Below are positions 7,949 through 17,994 of a stretch of 64,000 bases of DNA, in pieces. Both the position numbers and the translations under genes were made by a program. The stretch's first letter is position 1. Every line of letters begins with the position of its first letter. The DNA comes from a bacterium (GTDB taxonomy: Bacteria; Planctomycetota; Planctomycetia; Pirellulales; Pirellulaceae): the NCBI GenBank assembly GCA_016124445.1, contig WGNR01000005.1:62001-126000 (forward strand), read 5' to 3'. The notes under the pieces are model-generated. The model was not told the DNA's origin and searched no databases. It worked only from the letters and a program-made list of their open reading frames with translations.

Positions 7949-10351
7949 CTACAACAGACCCATGCGTTTCCGCACGATCCATTCTCCAATTAATAGTGTG
8001 ACGAACAAACAGGCAAGTTTCCAGGAATTCCAGAGCGGCGAAGGGGGTAACGTCTGAATTCGTACCTGTCGGCCCCGCGGAAGAACTTCCAAGAGCTTAT
8101 CTGAGTCCATAAACGAGAAATAACGGCCGCGGGTTTCCGAGGCAGTCTGGCGAAGTTGGTCCAGGTCCATATCCAACCGGGTCATCTCTCCGGCGACCGG
8201 TTCAACCGTAAAATCGGTAGCTGGAGGCTCGGTTTCGCCTGAGTCGCCTCGCAACAGCGGCTGAACAATCCATAACCGGTGGTCACCCGCGGACAGTCCT
8301 GGGATGGTCGCCTCGAACAAATCTCGATTACCAGCAACCCGGGTCATCGTGATCGTCCTGGTACGTCCATCCGGCTTCTCGAGCGTTAACTGGACACCAT
8401 CGTCTTCCGGTGGTGCCTGACCTTCGTCGAAGAAACGGACGCGAACCGTCGCCGATTCGCCGGCGCGGTAGGTCGTTCGGTCGGTGGTAATCTCGACCGA
8501 TCCATCCGAATCGAGCAAACTCGACCGGGCCAGATAGCGGATCGTCTGCATCCAGAACTCGTCGTGATAGTCCCACCGCCACAGGTCATCGCTGGCCAGG
8601 AAAAGGACTTTTCCCCGCCCGATGAACTGCTGCGTCAAAAGCGGAATCTTGGTACCGTCGCCGCGAGAAACGGTCGCCAATGTCTGAGCACCTGGTTTGA
8701 GTCGCTCGATCGGCAAGTTCCAATACAACTGATCCATTCCCTGCCAGGCAGCGATGGTATCGGCCGGCATTTCGGTAACTTGCAGCGGCAACGTATTGAG
8801 CCCCAGATCGGTCAGTCCGACCGGCAGTGGAGAGACTTGGATCTGATCGGGATCGGTACGTGTGACCTCTTCCAACGAAAACGGAAACAAGGTATCCAGC
8901 GGTGTCGAACGATAATCCCACGGCATGAACCGTTGGCCGGCGACGAAGATCACTCCGCCTCCTTTCACTTCGACAAAGTCCTGCAGGTTCTGCAACTGCT
9001 CTCGGCTGAGGAAGGCTGAGTTGACGTCGCCGATAATCACGACGTCGTAGTCGAACAGTTCTTCGCGGGTTGCCGGGAAGGAAATCTCGGCCGTTTCATC
9101 CTGCTGGGTATAGGCCTGATCGGCGTCCTGCAAGACGGTAGTCAGGTCAAACGCTTTCTCGTCTTGTCCCGATTTGGGGCTTCGCTTGAGCTGACGTTCC
9201 AACAACATCTTCAGAAAGCGAAACTGAAATCGTGGATAGGCCTGAGCGTACAAAACATGAATGGTGGCATCGAGCACTTTGACCTTCCGCATGGCGGAAG
9301 TGGCCGAGTCGGTCATGTCCCCAGCGTCGGTCTCGACCTTGATAACGTAGTTGAAGTCACCCACTTCGTTAGGCCGGAATTGCAGCCGGATCTCGCGGGT
9401 AACTCGTTCGGTCGGCAAGAGGACCGGCTGCTCGTCGAGCACGATCGTCGGTGCATCGCGATCGGCGACCGAAAGGCGAACCGATTCGCCAGACATCCCC
9501 TGGGCGGAAAGTCGAACGACGAAGGTGAGCATGTCGCCGACAAACGCGACCGGGTCGACGACGACTTCTTCGATTCGTAGATCGCGCGAAAGCTGCTGGC
9601 TGCCAATTCCGATCGGAAAGATCGGCACGCCTCGCAGAGCGGCTTGCTGGGCTGCTTCTGAAAGACTGGGGCCTTCAATCGTCACCCCGTCCGAAAGCAG
9701 CACAACGGCAGCGGTTGGCCGGCCGCGCTGCTGTTCCAAGACTTGCGAAAGACTGGTCCCCAAGCGGCTGACTTCGCCGTTGGGATTGGTTGCTCGCAGC
9801 ACGTCGCCAAACTGATCGTCCGGCACGCTCATCGAACGGCCTGACTCGCCGATCCAGTAGGTTCGTACGTTGTACCGCTGACGCAGCTTGTAGAGCAGCG
9901 CCTCGTTCTCTTCCAACAATATCGTTCGGGCCTGGTTCCAGCGTGTCGGCTCGCCCAGGTTGGCGGCTTCAACCCGGGAATGAATAAGCGACTGATCGGC
10001 CGGCGCGAACGTATCGAGATGCGACATGCTGCGGGTATCGTCGATTGCGATCACCAGGTCAGGCGCATCGGTTTGAAAGGGCTGCTGCTTCAGTCCGTAC
10101 AGCATGAACAAAACGATACCGACCAGCGTCAAGCGGCTGACCAGCAGAAACACCCAGCGGATAACGGTTCGCTGTCGATTCTCGCGGCGATAGATCCAAC
10201 CAAAATAAACGACAGCCGCAATCACGATTACCAGCGTTACCCAGGCCGCCCAGGGCGCTGCCCACTGCAGCGTGACCTCCATCGCGTTGTCGCTTGCCGG
10301 GCTTTCGTCCGCCAAGGTCCACCGCACAAATTGTCGCCAGGTATCGGTCAT
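7949..10351 (-). CDS. VWA-domain membrane protein with glutamine-amidotransferase-like domain
   Basis: An 800-residue protein: two N-terminal membrane spans (about 32-54 and 64-88), a von Willebrand A domain with a MIDAS motif (IDDTRSMS, D104-x-T-x-S108) and VVLLSDGVTIEG, beta-sandwich segments, then a Rossmann-like domain at about 360-560 (FDYDVVIIGDVNSAFLS, EVKGGGVIFVAGQ) resembling the class I amidotransferase-like domain of such proteins without a visible catalytic Cys. A C-terminal span ends in GEWIVRKRMGLL. This layout is typical of large VWA proteins in MoxR clusters. It overlaps the BatA-like gene by 4 nt (ATGA), indicating coupled translation. Confidence 0.85.
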   Translation of the reverse strand: MTDTWRQFVRWTLADESPASDNAMEVTLQWAAPWAAWVTLVIVIAAVVYFGWIYRRENRQRTVIRWVFLLVSRLTLVGIVLFMLYGLKQQPFQTDAPDLVIAIDDTRSMSHLDTFAPADQSLIHSRVEAANLGEPTRWNQARTILLEENEALLYKLRQRYNVRTYWIGESGRSMSVPDDQFGDVLRATNPNGEVSRLGTSLSQVLEQQRGRPTAAVVLLSDGVTIEGPSLSEAAQQAALRGVPIFPIGIGSQQLSRDLRIEEVVVDPVAFVGDMLTFVVRLSAQGMSGESVRLSVADRDAPTIVLDEQPVLLPTERVTREIRLQFRPNEVGDFNYVIKVETDAGDMTDSATSAMRKVKVLDATIHVLYAQAYPRFQFRFLKMLLERQLKRSPKSGQDEKAFDLTTVLQDADQAYTQQDETAEISFPATREELFDYDVVIIGDVNSAFLSREQLQNLQDFVEVKGGGVIFVAGQRFMPWDYRSTPLDTLFPFSLEEVTRTDPDQIQVSPLPVGLTDLGLNTLPLQVTEMPADTIAAWQGMDQLYWNLPIERLKPGAQTLATVSRGDGTKIPLLTQQFIGRGKVLFLASDDLWRWDYHDEFWMQTIRYLARSSLLDSDGSVEITTDRTTYRAGESATVRVRFFDEGQAPPEDDGVQLTLEKPDGRTRTITMTRVAGNRDLFEATIPGLSAGDHRLWIVQPLLRGDSGETEPPATDFTVEPVAGEMTRLDMDLDQLRQTASETRGRYFSFMDSDKLLEVLPRGRQVRIQTLPPSPLWNSWKLACLFVTLLIGEWIVRKRMGLL

Positions 10352-12561
10352 CGCGCGGCTGTCCCAAATCGGAAGGCCAGGAAGCTCTCGAAAAACAACA
10401 AGCCCAGAACCAACATCAGGGCATAACGAAACAGTTCGACTGAAGAAGGCACCGCCGAAATGTGACCGCCATTGGGTCCATCAAAACCATGTTCGCCCGG
10501 CTGTAACTTCTCGGGCACACTCTCCATGGCGACACGACTCAAGTCACTCTCGCCCGACGCGGGATTCACGGCGAACTCGATCTTGGCCTGCGAACCGCTC
10601 GAAAGCGATTTCGACTGGTACAGCCCAACTTGATCGGTCACGTCGAACGACCAGAACAGGCGGTCATCGCGGGCGACCGCTTCGATCCGACTGGCTTGCC
10701 CATCAGGACGCAGCACTTCGATCAGGCTCGCTCCCGGATCGCCTTCGATCACTCCTTCAAAGACGTCACCTAAGTCACGGTTGCGTCGGTCATGCTGCGA
10801 CGAGACCGCCGCGGCCAACGATTCCTGCACTAGCGGTGGAAAGCTGGGCCATGTCGGAAACACGGACCAGGCGGCCGGCGGATCGAGCGAACGATCGACC
10901 GAATCGGTACTCGCCGGCAGACAGAACAGAATCACATTACCGCCAACCAACGTGGTGCCGGACTCTTCTTCCGCGACCGTTTGATACCTTGAGCTGACGA
11001 TTGCCGGGTCACCGTTTCCGAACCAAAGATCGGCGTGCGCAGAAGAAGCTCCTGGAATGCTGACCTGGTAAAAGTTCCAGATCGGCGTGGTCAACAGCCC
11101 GCCTGCCTGCTGGCCGCGAAACGGTTCGAGCAAAGGACTTTCGTACTGCCGAGGATCGAAGAAGTATTCACCCCGCGGCGCAGGCCCTTTGAAATCAACC
11201 GTCAACAGCGGTGTCTTTTCTTCGCCGGTCGCCGAGAACGCCGCGTTGTAGCTGTCGGCTCGAACTCGGTCTCCCAGAAATACCACCAGCCCGCCGCCGC
11301 GCCGCACGAAACTTCGCAAGACGGCCGCTTCATCCGGCGCGATCTGCGCTACGTTCGACATGTAAACGGCATCGTACGACAACAGGTCAATATCCAGCAG
11401 CGCCGAAGCATCCATCGTCTCGACCTTGATCGGCGATTGGATCGAATCGGAGGGATTGAGAGCGAAATTCAGGAATTTGAGAGACGGGACATCATCTGCC
11501 AGGCAAAGCACGCGAAGCTGAGGCTTGACTTCGACGACCACGAAGCGGCGGTTGTCGGTTTCGAGCAGGTCTTTGTTCAAACGGAATTCGATCCCATGCG
11601 TCCCCGGCCGCTGAAAGACGGTATCCATTTCGACCGAGACGACCTGGTTATCAACAAACGGCACCATCTTCTGCGAGACCAACTTGCCGTCGACAATCAT
11701 CTGCAGCACCTGGCTGGGAAGTTCCGCGGCGTTGTCGCAAGAGATATCAACTCGAAACCGGGCCGGCTGATCCGGAACCAGGTAAGGCGTCAACTGTCGA
11801 GCCGACAGGATCGCGCTGTTGGTCGTATCAGGCTGACCGACATCGAAGGCTCGGATAATTGCCATTCCCTCGATCTGCGAAAGCAACTGTTCGTTGGCCT
11901 GCGATGCTGCGTCTTTCCAGGTTACATCAGTATAGTCGCTGAGGATACAAACCTGGGCCCGCTGCAATCGGGGAAAGTCCCGCGCCGCGATTCGCAGTGT
12001 TCCTTCGACTTCGGCCAGCGACAAATCGATGATGGCCACTCCAGGGTCGATTGAAATCTGATCGATCTCGCGCAGTACGTCGCCTGGGTCGAAGGCAGGT
12101 TCCGAAATCACTCCCCGGGTCGTCCGTCCCATGGTGATCAGCGTGAAGCCATCTCCTTCGGATGCCTGATTCACGATCTGCCGGGCCAGCTTCTTAGCTT
12201 GATCCAGACGCGTTTGGCCTTCTTCGCCGTAACCCATGCTGAACGAATGGTCGATCACCAGGACGGTATGCGTTGCCGAGCCAGGCCCGCCAAAACCGCC
12301 GATGCCAGGGCCGCCGACGCAAGACAAGTCAGCCAGGGCGATGGCAAAGAACAGCATGATCGCGCAGCGCACCAACAGCAGCAGCAAGTGTTCGACTTGA
12401 ATGCGGCGGCGATTCTTCTTCATCGCGGCCAGCAGAAACTTCATGGCGGCCCAGTCGGTTTCGCGATAGCGACGACGATTCCACAGATGAATGAGAATCG
12501 GCGCCGCGGCGGCCAATCCCCACAAAAGCATCGTCGCACTGGAAAACGCGAAAGGGTTCAC
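10348..12561 (-). CDS. BatA-like VWA-domain membrane protein
   Basis: A 737-residue protein starting with a BatA/aerotolerance N-terminal domain (PILIHLWNRRRYRETDWAAM, then a Lys/Arg-rich loop and a second span near 58-80). A VWA domain follows with an intact MIDAS (VIDHSFSMG, D104-x-S-x-S108), then a GATase-like segment (LLSYDAVYMSNVAQI, RRGGGLVVFLGDR) and a C-terminal membrane helix. The start is GTG at 12559-12561. It lies 28 nt after the DUF58 gene and overlaps the next VWA gene by 4 nt. Together with MoxR and DUF58 it forms the usual MoxR-DUF58-VWA set, thought to act in ATPase-driven maturation or assembly of envelope proteins. Confidence 0.88.
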   Translation of the reverse strand: MNPFAFSSATMLLWGLAAAAPILIHLWNRRRYRETDWAAMKFLLAAMKKNRRRIQVEHLLLLLVRCAIMLFFAIALADLSCVGGPGIGGFGGPGSATHTVLVIDHSFSMGYGEEGQTRLDQAKKLARQIVNQASEGDGFTLITMGRTTRGVISEPAFDPGDVLREIDQISIDPGVAIIDLSLAEVEGTLRIAARDFPRLQRAQVCILSDYTDVTWKDAASQANEQLLSQIEGMAIIRAFDVGQPDTTNSAILSARQLTPYLVPDQPARFRVDISCDNAAELPSQVLQMIVDGKLVSQKMVPFVDNQVVSVEMDTVFQRPGTHGIEFRLNKDLLETDNRRFVVVEVKPQLRVLCLADDVPSLKFLNFALNPSDSIQSPIKVETMDASALLDIDLLSYDAVYMSNVAQIAPDEAAVLRSFVRRGGGLVVFLGDRVRADSYNAAFSATGEEKTPLLTVDFKGPAPRGEYFFDPRQYESPLLEPFRGQQAGGLLTTPIWNFYQVSIPGASSAHADLWFGNGDPAIVSSRYQTVAEEESGTTLVGGNVILFCLPASTDSVDRSLDPPAAWSVFPTWPSFPPLVQESLAAAVSSQHDRRNRDLGDVFEGVIEGDPGASLIEVLRPDGQASRIEAVARDDRLFWSFDVTDQVGLYQSKSLSSGSQAKIEFAVNPASGESDLSRVAMESVPEKLQPGEHGFDGPNGGHISAVPSSVELFRYALMLVLGLLFFESFLAFRFGTAAR

Positions 12562-12589
12562 TGCGTCTCAACAGGTGAAAAAAGGAATG

Positions 12590-13483
12590 CTACACAAGTC
12601 GCGAGTTGCGAAGATTCAGGAAGTTTCGCAACATAAAATCGAAAGGCTGGTCGGTACGGACCTGGACATAATCCATCCGGTTGGCCACCGTCTGGCTGCG
12701 AAGATCGGTGATAAACGCTTCGATCTCTTGCCGATACGCTTTGCGTACCGAAATTGGGTCGGCCAACAACTCAGGGAACTCCTCCAATCCGTGGAACATG
12801 GTGGGGCGATCGAACGGGAAGTCTAATTCGGCAGGGTCCAACACTTGCATCAATATGATGTCGTGCTTGCGAAATCTCAGATGCTTCAGGCCAGCCATCA
12901 TCGAATCGACGTCATCGAAAAAATCGCTCATCACGATGATTAAGCCACGACGATTCAGCCGCCCGGCAAGTTCGTGCAAAAGGGGACCGATATGCGTTTT
13001 TTCTCTCGGCTCGCTTAATTGCAGGGTATCGATGACCTGTTGCAGTTGAACCGGGCTGCCGCTGGCAGGAACCAGCGAACGGACCTGGTCATCGAATGTC
13101 ACCAGCCCAACCGCATCTTGCTGCTGCAAAATCAGCCAAGCCAGCGTCGCCGCCAGGCACTCGGCATAGGCCAGCTTGCTCAGGGCGACATCGGCGCTCT
13201 TGTAGCGCATGCTTTCACTGATATCGACCACCAGGTTACAGACCAGGTTCGTCTCGTCTTCGTACTGCTTGATGTAGTACTTGTCGGTCCGGCCGAGGAC
13301 TTTCCAGTCGAGATAGCGCAGATCATCCCCAGGAGCGTAGTCGCGATGCTCGGCGAATTCGATCGAGAACCCACGATGAGGACTTCGATGCGAACCGGCG
13401 ATCAAACCTTCCACGATATGCTTGGCTCGGAGCCGTAGCCCATGGACCTTAGCTAGCGTCTGAGGATCTAAAAGCGTCGACAA
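12590..13483 (-). CDS. DUF58 domain protein
   Basis: A 297-residue DUF58 protein. The hallmark block is at 46-78 ([20 protein letters not shown], then YYIKQYEDE) and the MIDAS-like motif VVDISESM (D87-x-S-x-S91) follows, so it is a VWA-like protein partnering MoxR. The start appears to be TTG at 13481-13483 with GAGGA about 10 nt upstream; there is no in-frame ATG nearby, and the family normally begins at LLDP. This places the start 35 nt inside the end of moxR, an unusually long overlap. Confidence 0.88.
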   Translation of the reverse strand: MSTLLDPQTLAKVHGLRLRAKHIVEGLIAGSHRSPHRGFSIEFAEHRDYAPGDDLRYLDWKVLGRTDKYYIKQYEDETNLVCNLVVDISESMRYKSADVALSKLAYAECLAATLAWLILQQQDAVGLVTFDDQVRSLVPASGSPVQLQQVIDTLQLSEPREKTHIGPLLHELAGRLNRRGLIIVMSDFFDDVDSMMAGLKHLRFRKHDIILMQVLDPAELDFPFDRPTMFHGLEEFPELLADPISVRKAYRQEIEAFITDLRSQTVANRMDYVQVRTDQPFDFMLRNFLNLRNSRLV

Positions 13484-14489
13484 ATTGGCTGTCCTCTACC
13501 GTGGTAGGCGTATGTTCCAAAAGCTGCTGCACGACATGATCAGTCGTGATTCCTTCGGCATCGGCATTAAAACTGGTGCGGATACGATGACGCAAAACAG
13601 GCAGGGCGACCGCTTTCACATCGTCGGTCGTCGCGAATTCACGACCCTGCAGGATCGCCCTGGCCTTGGCTCCCAAGACCAGAAACTGACTGGCTCGCGG
13701 TCCGGCGCCCCACTGAATGTATGGCTCCATCTTCGACGGAATGTCGTTCCCGCGGCGCGTCATACGCACCAGGCGAATCGCGTACTGAGCGACCGGATCG
13801 GCCACCGGTACGCGGCGGACAACCTGGGAGAGTTGAATGATGTCTTCGCCTGACAACAGCGGCGTGATCTCGGTGCTGATGTCGGCGGTCGTTCGCTTGA
13901 CGATTTCGAGCTCTTCCAATTCGGACGGGTAATCGATGCGAACATTGAACATGAACCGATCGAGCTGCGCTTCAGGCAGCGGATACGTCCCTTCCTGCTC
14001 GATCGGGTTTTGCGTTGCCAACACGAAGAACGGCTTGGGCAACGCATGCTTCGCCCCGCCGGCGGTCACTTGCTTCTCCTGCATCGATTCCAACAGCGCG
14101 GCCTGAGTCTTGGGAGGCGTCCGGTTAATTTCGTCCGCCAGGATCACATTGCTGAAGATCGGACCACGGATGAAGCGGTAAGAACGTTCGCCGGTGGAGC
14201 GATTCTCTTGAATGATTTCGGTACCGGTAATATCCGACGGCATCAGATCGGGCGTGAACTGGATACGGTTGAATTCCAGATCGAGGGCACTGGCCAACGA
14301 ACGAACCATCAACGTTTTCGCCAGACCCGGCACCCCTTCCAAAAGGCAGTGACCATTGGCAAACAAGGCGATCAGCAATTGCTCGACCACCTCTTGCTGC
14401 CCCACGATCACGCGACCGATCTCGCGCTGTAATAGTTCGTAGGCTTCCGCCAGTTTGGCCGCCGCGGCGGCATCGCTCTCGCTTGTCAT
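13449..14489 (-). CDS. MoxR-family AAA+ ATPase
   Basis: A 346-residue AAA+ ATPase of the MoxR family. Walker A is EGVPGLAKT (about 51-59), Walker B is [20 protein letters not shown] (about 114-133), sensor-1 is in [20 protein letters not shown], followed by LDRFMF and a C-terminal lid. MoxR proteins act as chaperones with VWA-domain partners, commonly to insert metals or mature envelope complexes. The gene is 21 nt after the beta-propeller gene and overlaps the DUF58 gene. The N-terminal Ala-rich segment ([15 protein letters not shown]) is a short helical extension. Length is normal for the family. Confidence 0.95.
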   Translation of the reverse strand: MTSESDAAAAAKLAEAYELLQREIGRVIVGQQEVVEQLLIALFANGHCLLEGVPGLAKTLMVRSLASALDLEFNRIQFTPDLMPSDITGTEIIQENRSTGERSYRFIRGPIFSNVILADEINRTPPKTQAALLESMQEKQVTAGGAKHALPKPFFVLATQNPIEQEGTYPLPEAQLDRFMFNVRIDYPSELEELEIVKRTTADISTEITPLLSGEDIIQLSQVVRRVPVADPVAQYAIRLVRMTRRGNDIPSKMEPYIQWGAGPRASQFLVLGAKARAILQGREFATTDDVKAVALPVLRHRIRTSFNADAEGITTDHVVQQLLEHTPTTVEDSQFVDAFRSSDAS

Positions 14490-14510
14490 GAGATATCTGT
14501 CCGTTTGCGG

Positions 14511-17021
14511 TTAGTCATCTAAAGAGGTTGGTTTCTTGGTAGTTCCCGCCTTGGCTTCGGCATTACCCTCAGGTCCCTGGGGCATCGGTAAATCATCCTT
14601 AGATCCCGGGGCATAAACCGTCAATCGCCGCGGGGCCGCAACAACCAACAGCCCATCGGCCATCACCAGGTTACCCCCTTCTTCGCCGAAGTTGGTCAGT
14701 TTCAATGGATCAGCCGCTGCAATCACTTTGCCATCATTGCCTAGCTTGGTTTTCAGTCGATAGATCGTATCGCGTGTCGGCCAGAAAACTTCGTCACCGG
14801 CAATGACCCCGCGACCGAAGCCTCGACTCTTTTCGATCCGATCGGCATGCGGAAACTCGGCGCGAATTCGACCTGAGTAAAGATTTACCCAGAACAACTG
14901 CTTGCCGCTGACCAGGATGTCTTCGTCAGTCGCGCCGATCAAATGAACCGGGTTAATCCCGCCTGGCACTGTTTGCCAGACCAGTTGCCCCGTGGCCGCG
15001 TCAAGGGCGAACAAACGTTCGCAGTCGGTCGGCATCGCGACAACCAGACCTCGGGTCACCACGCAGGGGTTAACGTTGCGTTCAACCTGAACGTGAGCCA
15101 TTTCCAACGAGGAAGGAGCAAGCGTGCGGCGTGGATAACGCGTCAACCAGAGCATGCGTCCCCGGTCTGCTTCCAGGGCCGCGATCACGCCATGGTTGGT
15201 GTTGTAGTACAGCACGCCATCCTTGAGCGTCAGCAGATTGTGTGAACGAAAACCGAAATCACCGTCGACCACCAAGCCGCTACCGTATGGCTGGGTCAGG
15301 CAAATCGTTCGCCGCCAGAGCATCTGCTGCGTCGTCCAATCAAAACAAGCCACAGCGGTCTCGTCGCGGACGCCAGATTTGGTCATGCCGACATAAAGCC
15401 GGTTGCCCTCCAGGATGCCAGTTCCTTCGAATGACCATGGTCCGGAGAGTTCCGTAACTGGAGGAATACGAGCCTCCATCCGTCCCTCTTTCCGCAGATC
15501 GAAAATGATCATGTCGGCCGGATCTTGGAATTGAGCCTGAAGATACGGAACCCCGATCGCCGTACTTCCCATCCGCGCAACCAGCTTTGAGTGATCAGAA
15601 GAGAGCGTGAAACGAGCCGGTCCCAAGGCATGGATCAACTTGAAAGACATCGCCGAAAGGGGGCCGCGACGACGGCCTCGCTCGAAATTGAAACCGATTT
15701 GGCGCCCCGATGAATGAAACGATCCATACTCGACATCGGTTTGTTCGTAGACCCGGCTTCCTCCGGTGACGAACGAGGGCAACCCACTTTGCAATTGAAA
15801 CGCACGAACGCGTTGTTCGTCAGCGATGATCAAATGCTCTCCCATGACAATCGGGAACGCACTGACCAGAGCTTCAGCCGACTCGGCGACCAGGGGAATT
15901 TCGATCAGCCCTGAGTCATCGCCGAATCCGTTGCGACCGGCAGTTCGGGAAAGAGAATGGGGTTCGAGAGATGCACTCCACTTGGGCATATATGTCTCGG
16001 CATGCTCCGGTAGCTTGGCATCGGCCGTGCGCGAGTACGAACCAGCGAACGTCGGCCAACCGCTGGGGTGCTCTGGCGAGTTGGCACCGGGGGACGTTTC
16101 CAAGAGACTTTCCAGAAACGAAACATAGTTCGTCTGGCGGCCCCCCATGTATCCGTTCGAATCGGGATACAGTTGCCGGAGCAATTCCAATTCAACCGCT
16201 GCACGATTGGAACTTCCTTCCAACCAAGAGGCAAGACAAAGCCGAGCCCAAACGGCGGCCGGATCGACATCACTATCAGGGACGGTTGCCAGAGAACTCG
16301 ACTGGGTCGACTCGGCCAGCAACTTGCGAACATATTCGCGCTGCTTTGACCAATCGATTCCATCAACTGCCACCCACATCGGTTGCCCAGGCATGGCGAG
16401 CAGAATGTTTTCTGGATCCTCTGGCGTGCGGAATTGAGGCGAGATACGCTCCCAAGCGGTTCGGGCCTCGTTGATGCGACCCTGCTCGATCAGTAGGTCG
16501 CCGAGAAACAACAGCGCCTCGTCGGCATGCGTGCTCAGGAAGTAGTCGTCGATGGCTGCCGCCAGCCTGGCAGGGTCTCCCGAGTCCTTGGCGGATTTGA
16601 GTTCATCTTTGGCCAGGGGATCGATCCGGTCGCGATACGTTTCCAGGAACTCAGGCGTCTTCCGCGAGTACTGCGAGATCCGCCGCTGCAAGTAAGTCTT
16701 CAGTTCGTCGTAGTAAAGATACTCGCTCCCCAGGTCGACTTCGTTCTTGCCCTGCAGGATCAGTTCGCTGCCATGCCCGCCCACAAGCCGCTGGAGGGTG
16801 TCGATCGCCTCTTGCCACTTCTTCTGGTTGAGCTGCTGATCAACTTGCGAGAGAAGGTTTTTGGTGTCGTTCTTGGTTTCCGGAAGCTCCACGGTCAGCG
16901 AGAACTCGGCCCGGGTGAAATCAACACCTTGCCCCATGGCCTGCGAGACGCCCAGAAAGAAAAGGGGCAGGACCCATACAAGCCCCGAGGTTCGCAATGT
17001 TAGCCACGACCGATAATTCAT
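14511..17021 (-). CDS. Secreted PQQ-like beta-propeller repeat protein
   Basis: An 836-residue exported protein: signal peptide (ending SQAMGQG), a helical TPR-like region over about 40-300 (repeats such as LIEQGRINEARTAWERI), then an eight-bladed-type beta-propeller with WD/PQQ-like blades (LYVGMTKSGVRDETAVACFDW, LFALDAATGQLVWQTV, ILVSGKQLFWVNLYSGRI). It is the first gene of the nine-gene operon; the start is ATG 17019-17021 with AGGAAA about 11 nt upstream. The propeller probably binds protein or polysaccharide at the cell surface. No PQQ-binding enzyme residues were identified, so it is not called a dehydrogenase. Confidence 0.82.
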   Translation of the reverse strand: MNYRSWLTLRTSGLVWVLPLFFLGVSQAMGQGVDFTRAEFSLTVELPETKNDTKNLLSQVDQQLNQKKWQEAIDTLQRLVGGHGSELILQGKNEVDLGSEYLYYDELKTYLQRRISQYSRKTPEFLETYRDRIDPLAKDELKSAKDSGDPARLAAAIDDYFLSTHADEALLFLGDLLIEQGRINEARTAWERISPQFRTPEDPENILLAMPGQPMWVAVDGIDWSKQREYVRKLLAESTQSSSLATVPDSDVDPAAVWARLCLASWLEGSSNRAAVELELLRQLYPDSNGYMGGRQTNYVSFLESLLETSPGANSPEHPSGWPTFAGSYSRTADAKLPEHAETYMPKWSASLEPHSLSRTAGRNGFGDDSGLIEIPLVAESAEALVSAFPIVMGEHLIIADEQRVRAFQLQSGLPSFVTGGSRVYEQTDVEYGSFHSSGRQIGFNFERGRRRGPLSAMSFKLIHALGPARFTLSSDHSKLVARMGSTAIGVPYLQAQFQDPADMIIFDLRKEGRMEARIPPVTELSGPWSFEGTGILEGNRLYVGMTKSGVRDETAVACFDWTTQQMLWRRTICLTQPYGSGLVVDGDFGFRSHNLLTLKDGVLYYNTNHGVIAALEADRGRMLWLTRYPRRTLAPSSLEMAHVQVERNVNPCVVTRGLVVAMPTDCERLFALDAATGQLVWQTVPGGINPVHLIGATDEDILVSGKQLFWVNLYSGRIRAEFPHADRIEKSRGFGRGVIAGDEVFWPTRDTIYRLKTKLGNDGKVIAAADPLKLTNFGEEGGNLVMADGLLVVAAPRRLTVYAPGSKDDLPMPQGPEGNAEAKAGTTKKPTSLDD

Positions 17022-17061
17022 GCACTCGCTTTTCCTGACGACAGCACTGCCTAATACCTAC

Positions 17062-17067
17062 AGTATA
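17062..17067 (-). promoter_or_regulatory. Candidate -10 element of the MoxR/VWA operon
   Basis: The - strand reads TATACT about 41 nt upstream of the first ATG of the operon. No good -35 at standard spacing was found, so this is a weak prediction from position and -10 similarity only. Confidence 0.3.
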
Positions 17068-17108
17068 GAATCGGGCTCTGCTTCGGAAAAGCAAACCGCT
17101 GCCTTCGC

Positions 17109-17143
17109 TAAACAAAAGTCCACCGAAAGGGGGACGTCGGTGG
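17109..17143 (-). terminator. Probable terminator of the cytochrome oxidase operon
   Basis: On the - strand a 7-bp stem (17137-17143 with 17120-17126, loop 10 nt) is followed by CTTTTGTTTA. It lies 77 nt after the last gene of the respiratory operon and just before the promoter region of the MoxR operon, separating the two units. Confidence 0.5.
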
Positions 17144-17219
17144 CATGCAAAATGCTGATGAAAGACGCTCTGTTTCCCCGCAGATTGACTCTCGATCGGG
17201 ATAAACGGCCCTGGAAAGC

Positions 17220-17537
17220 CTAATCCCAAGCTGGCGGCTGGGTCGGAATTCCCTGATCCGCTTTTTCGGCCGCCAATCGCGCCAGATCTTCGGTCGATAG
17301 TTCTTTCCGCTCTGCCAACGGTTTCCGCAGATAAGAAACGACAATGTAGGCAAAAAAACCAGCCAACAGCAAATAGGGAACCGACATCATGAAGACGATG
17401 CTGAACGCATAAGCGCTCACGTAGTTTTCGCTCAACCCATCCTTACAGGTTGGACACGCCAGCGCCAGTGTCGGCAGTCCCAAAAGCAGGACAGCGGCAC
17501 TTGTCAGGCGGAAAACTAGGGATCGGATCGATTTCAT
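17220..17537 (-). CDS. Small membrane protein of the cytochrome oxidase cluster
   Basis: A 105-residue protein with a signal-like N-terminus (MKSIRSLVFRLTSAAVLLLG), a CPTC motif just after it (ACPTCKDGLSENYVSAYAF), one further membrane span (MSVPYLLLAGFFAYIVV), and a charged cytoplasmic-type tail. The start is ATG 17535-17537, four nt after the DUF420 gene, although the frame is open further upstream. I do not recognise a named family. The exported CxxC and the position after SCO and DUF420 genes suggest a role in CuA/CuB assembly or heme-copper handling; this is inference. Confidence 0.7.
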   Translation of the reverse strand: MKSIRSLVFRLTSAAVLLLGLPTLALACPTCKDGLSENYVSAYAFSIVFMMSVPYLLLAGFFAYIVVSYLRKPLAERKELSTEDLARLAAEKADQGIPTQPPAWD

Positions 17538-17541
17538 GGGC

Positions 17542-17991
17542 TCACGCAGCCGTTTCGGCAGGGAAGAACTGATACAAGAAAAGATACACCAAGACGCCCG
17601 TAACCGAAACATAAAGCCAGATCGGAAAGGTCCAGACCGCGATCTTTCGATGGGCCTCGCGGCGATCTTTCAGTCCTAGATAAATTGTAATTACCGCTAA
17701 AACCGGCACCGCCGCGGCCAATACGACGTGCGAAAGGAGCATCGCGTAGTATCCGTAGCGAATCCAATTGGGCGGATAGCTGGGAAATGTTTTGCTGTGT
17801 CCCTGCATCAGGGCGTGGTAAACCAGGTAACAAACCAGAAACACAACCGACACGCCAAAACAGCTCAGCATCGTCCACTTGTGCGCGGCGACTTTGCCCT
17901 GCTTGATGAAAACAAACCCCACGACCAACAGCAACGTAGCCAGGGCATTGAGCGTTGCATTGACGTGCGGCAAAACGTCTACCAAATCCAC
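17542..17991 (-). CDS. DUF420 integral membrane protein (oxidase assembly-associated)
   Basis: A 149-residue protein with four predicted membrane helices (about 10-29, 40-62, 78-103, 118-140). It has the conserved early LPHVNATLNALATLLLV, AAHKWTM and YHALMQGHSKTF stretches of DUF420. DUF420 proteins are regularly encoded beside SCO and caa3/aa3 oxidase genes and are associated with oxidase biogenesis. It starts 3 nt after the SCO gene and is followed 4 nt later by the small CxxC protein, so all three are cotranscribed. Confidence 0.88.
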   Translation of the reverse strand: MDLVDVLPHVNATLNALATLLLVVGFVFIKQGKVAAHKWTMLSCFGVSVVFLVCYLVYHALMQGHSKTFPSYPPNWIRYGYYAMLLSHVVLAAAVPVLAVITIYLGLKDRREAHRKIAVWTFPIWLYVSVTGVLVYLFLYQFFPAETAA

Positions 17992-17994
17992 GCG

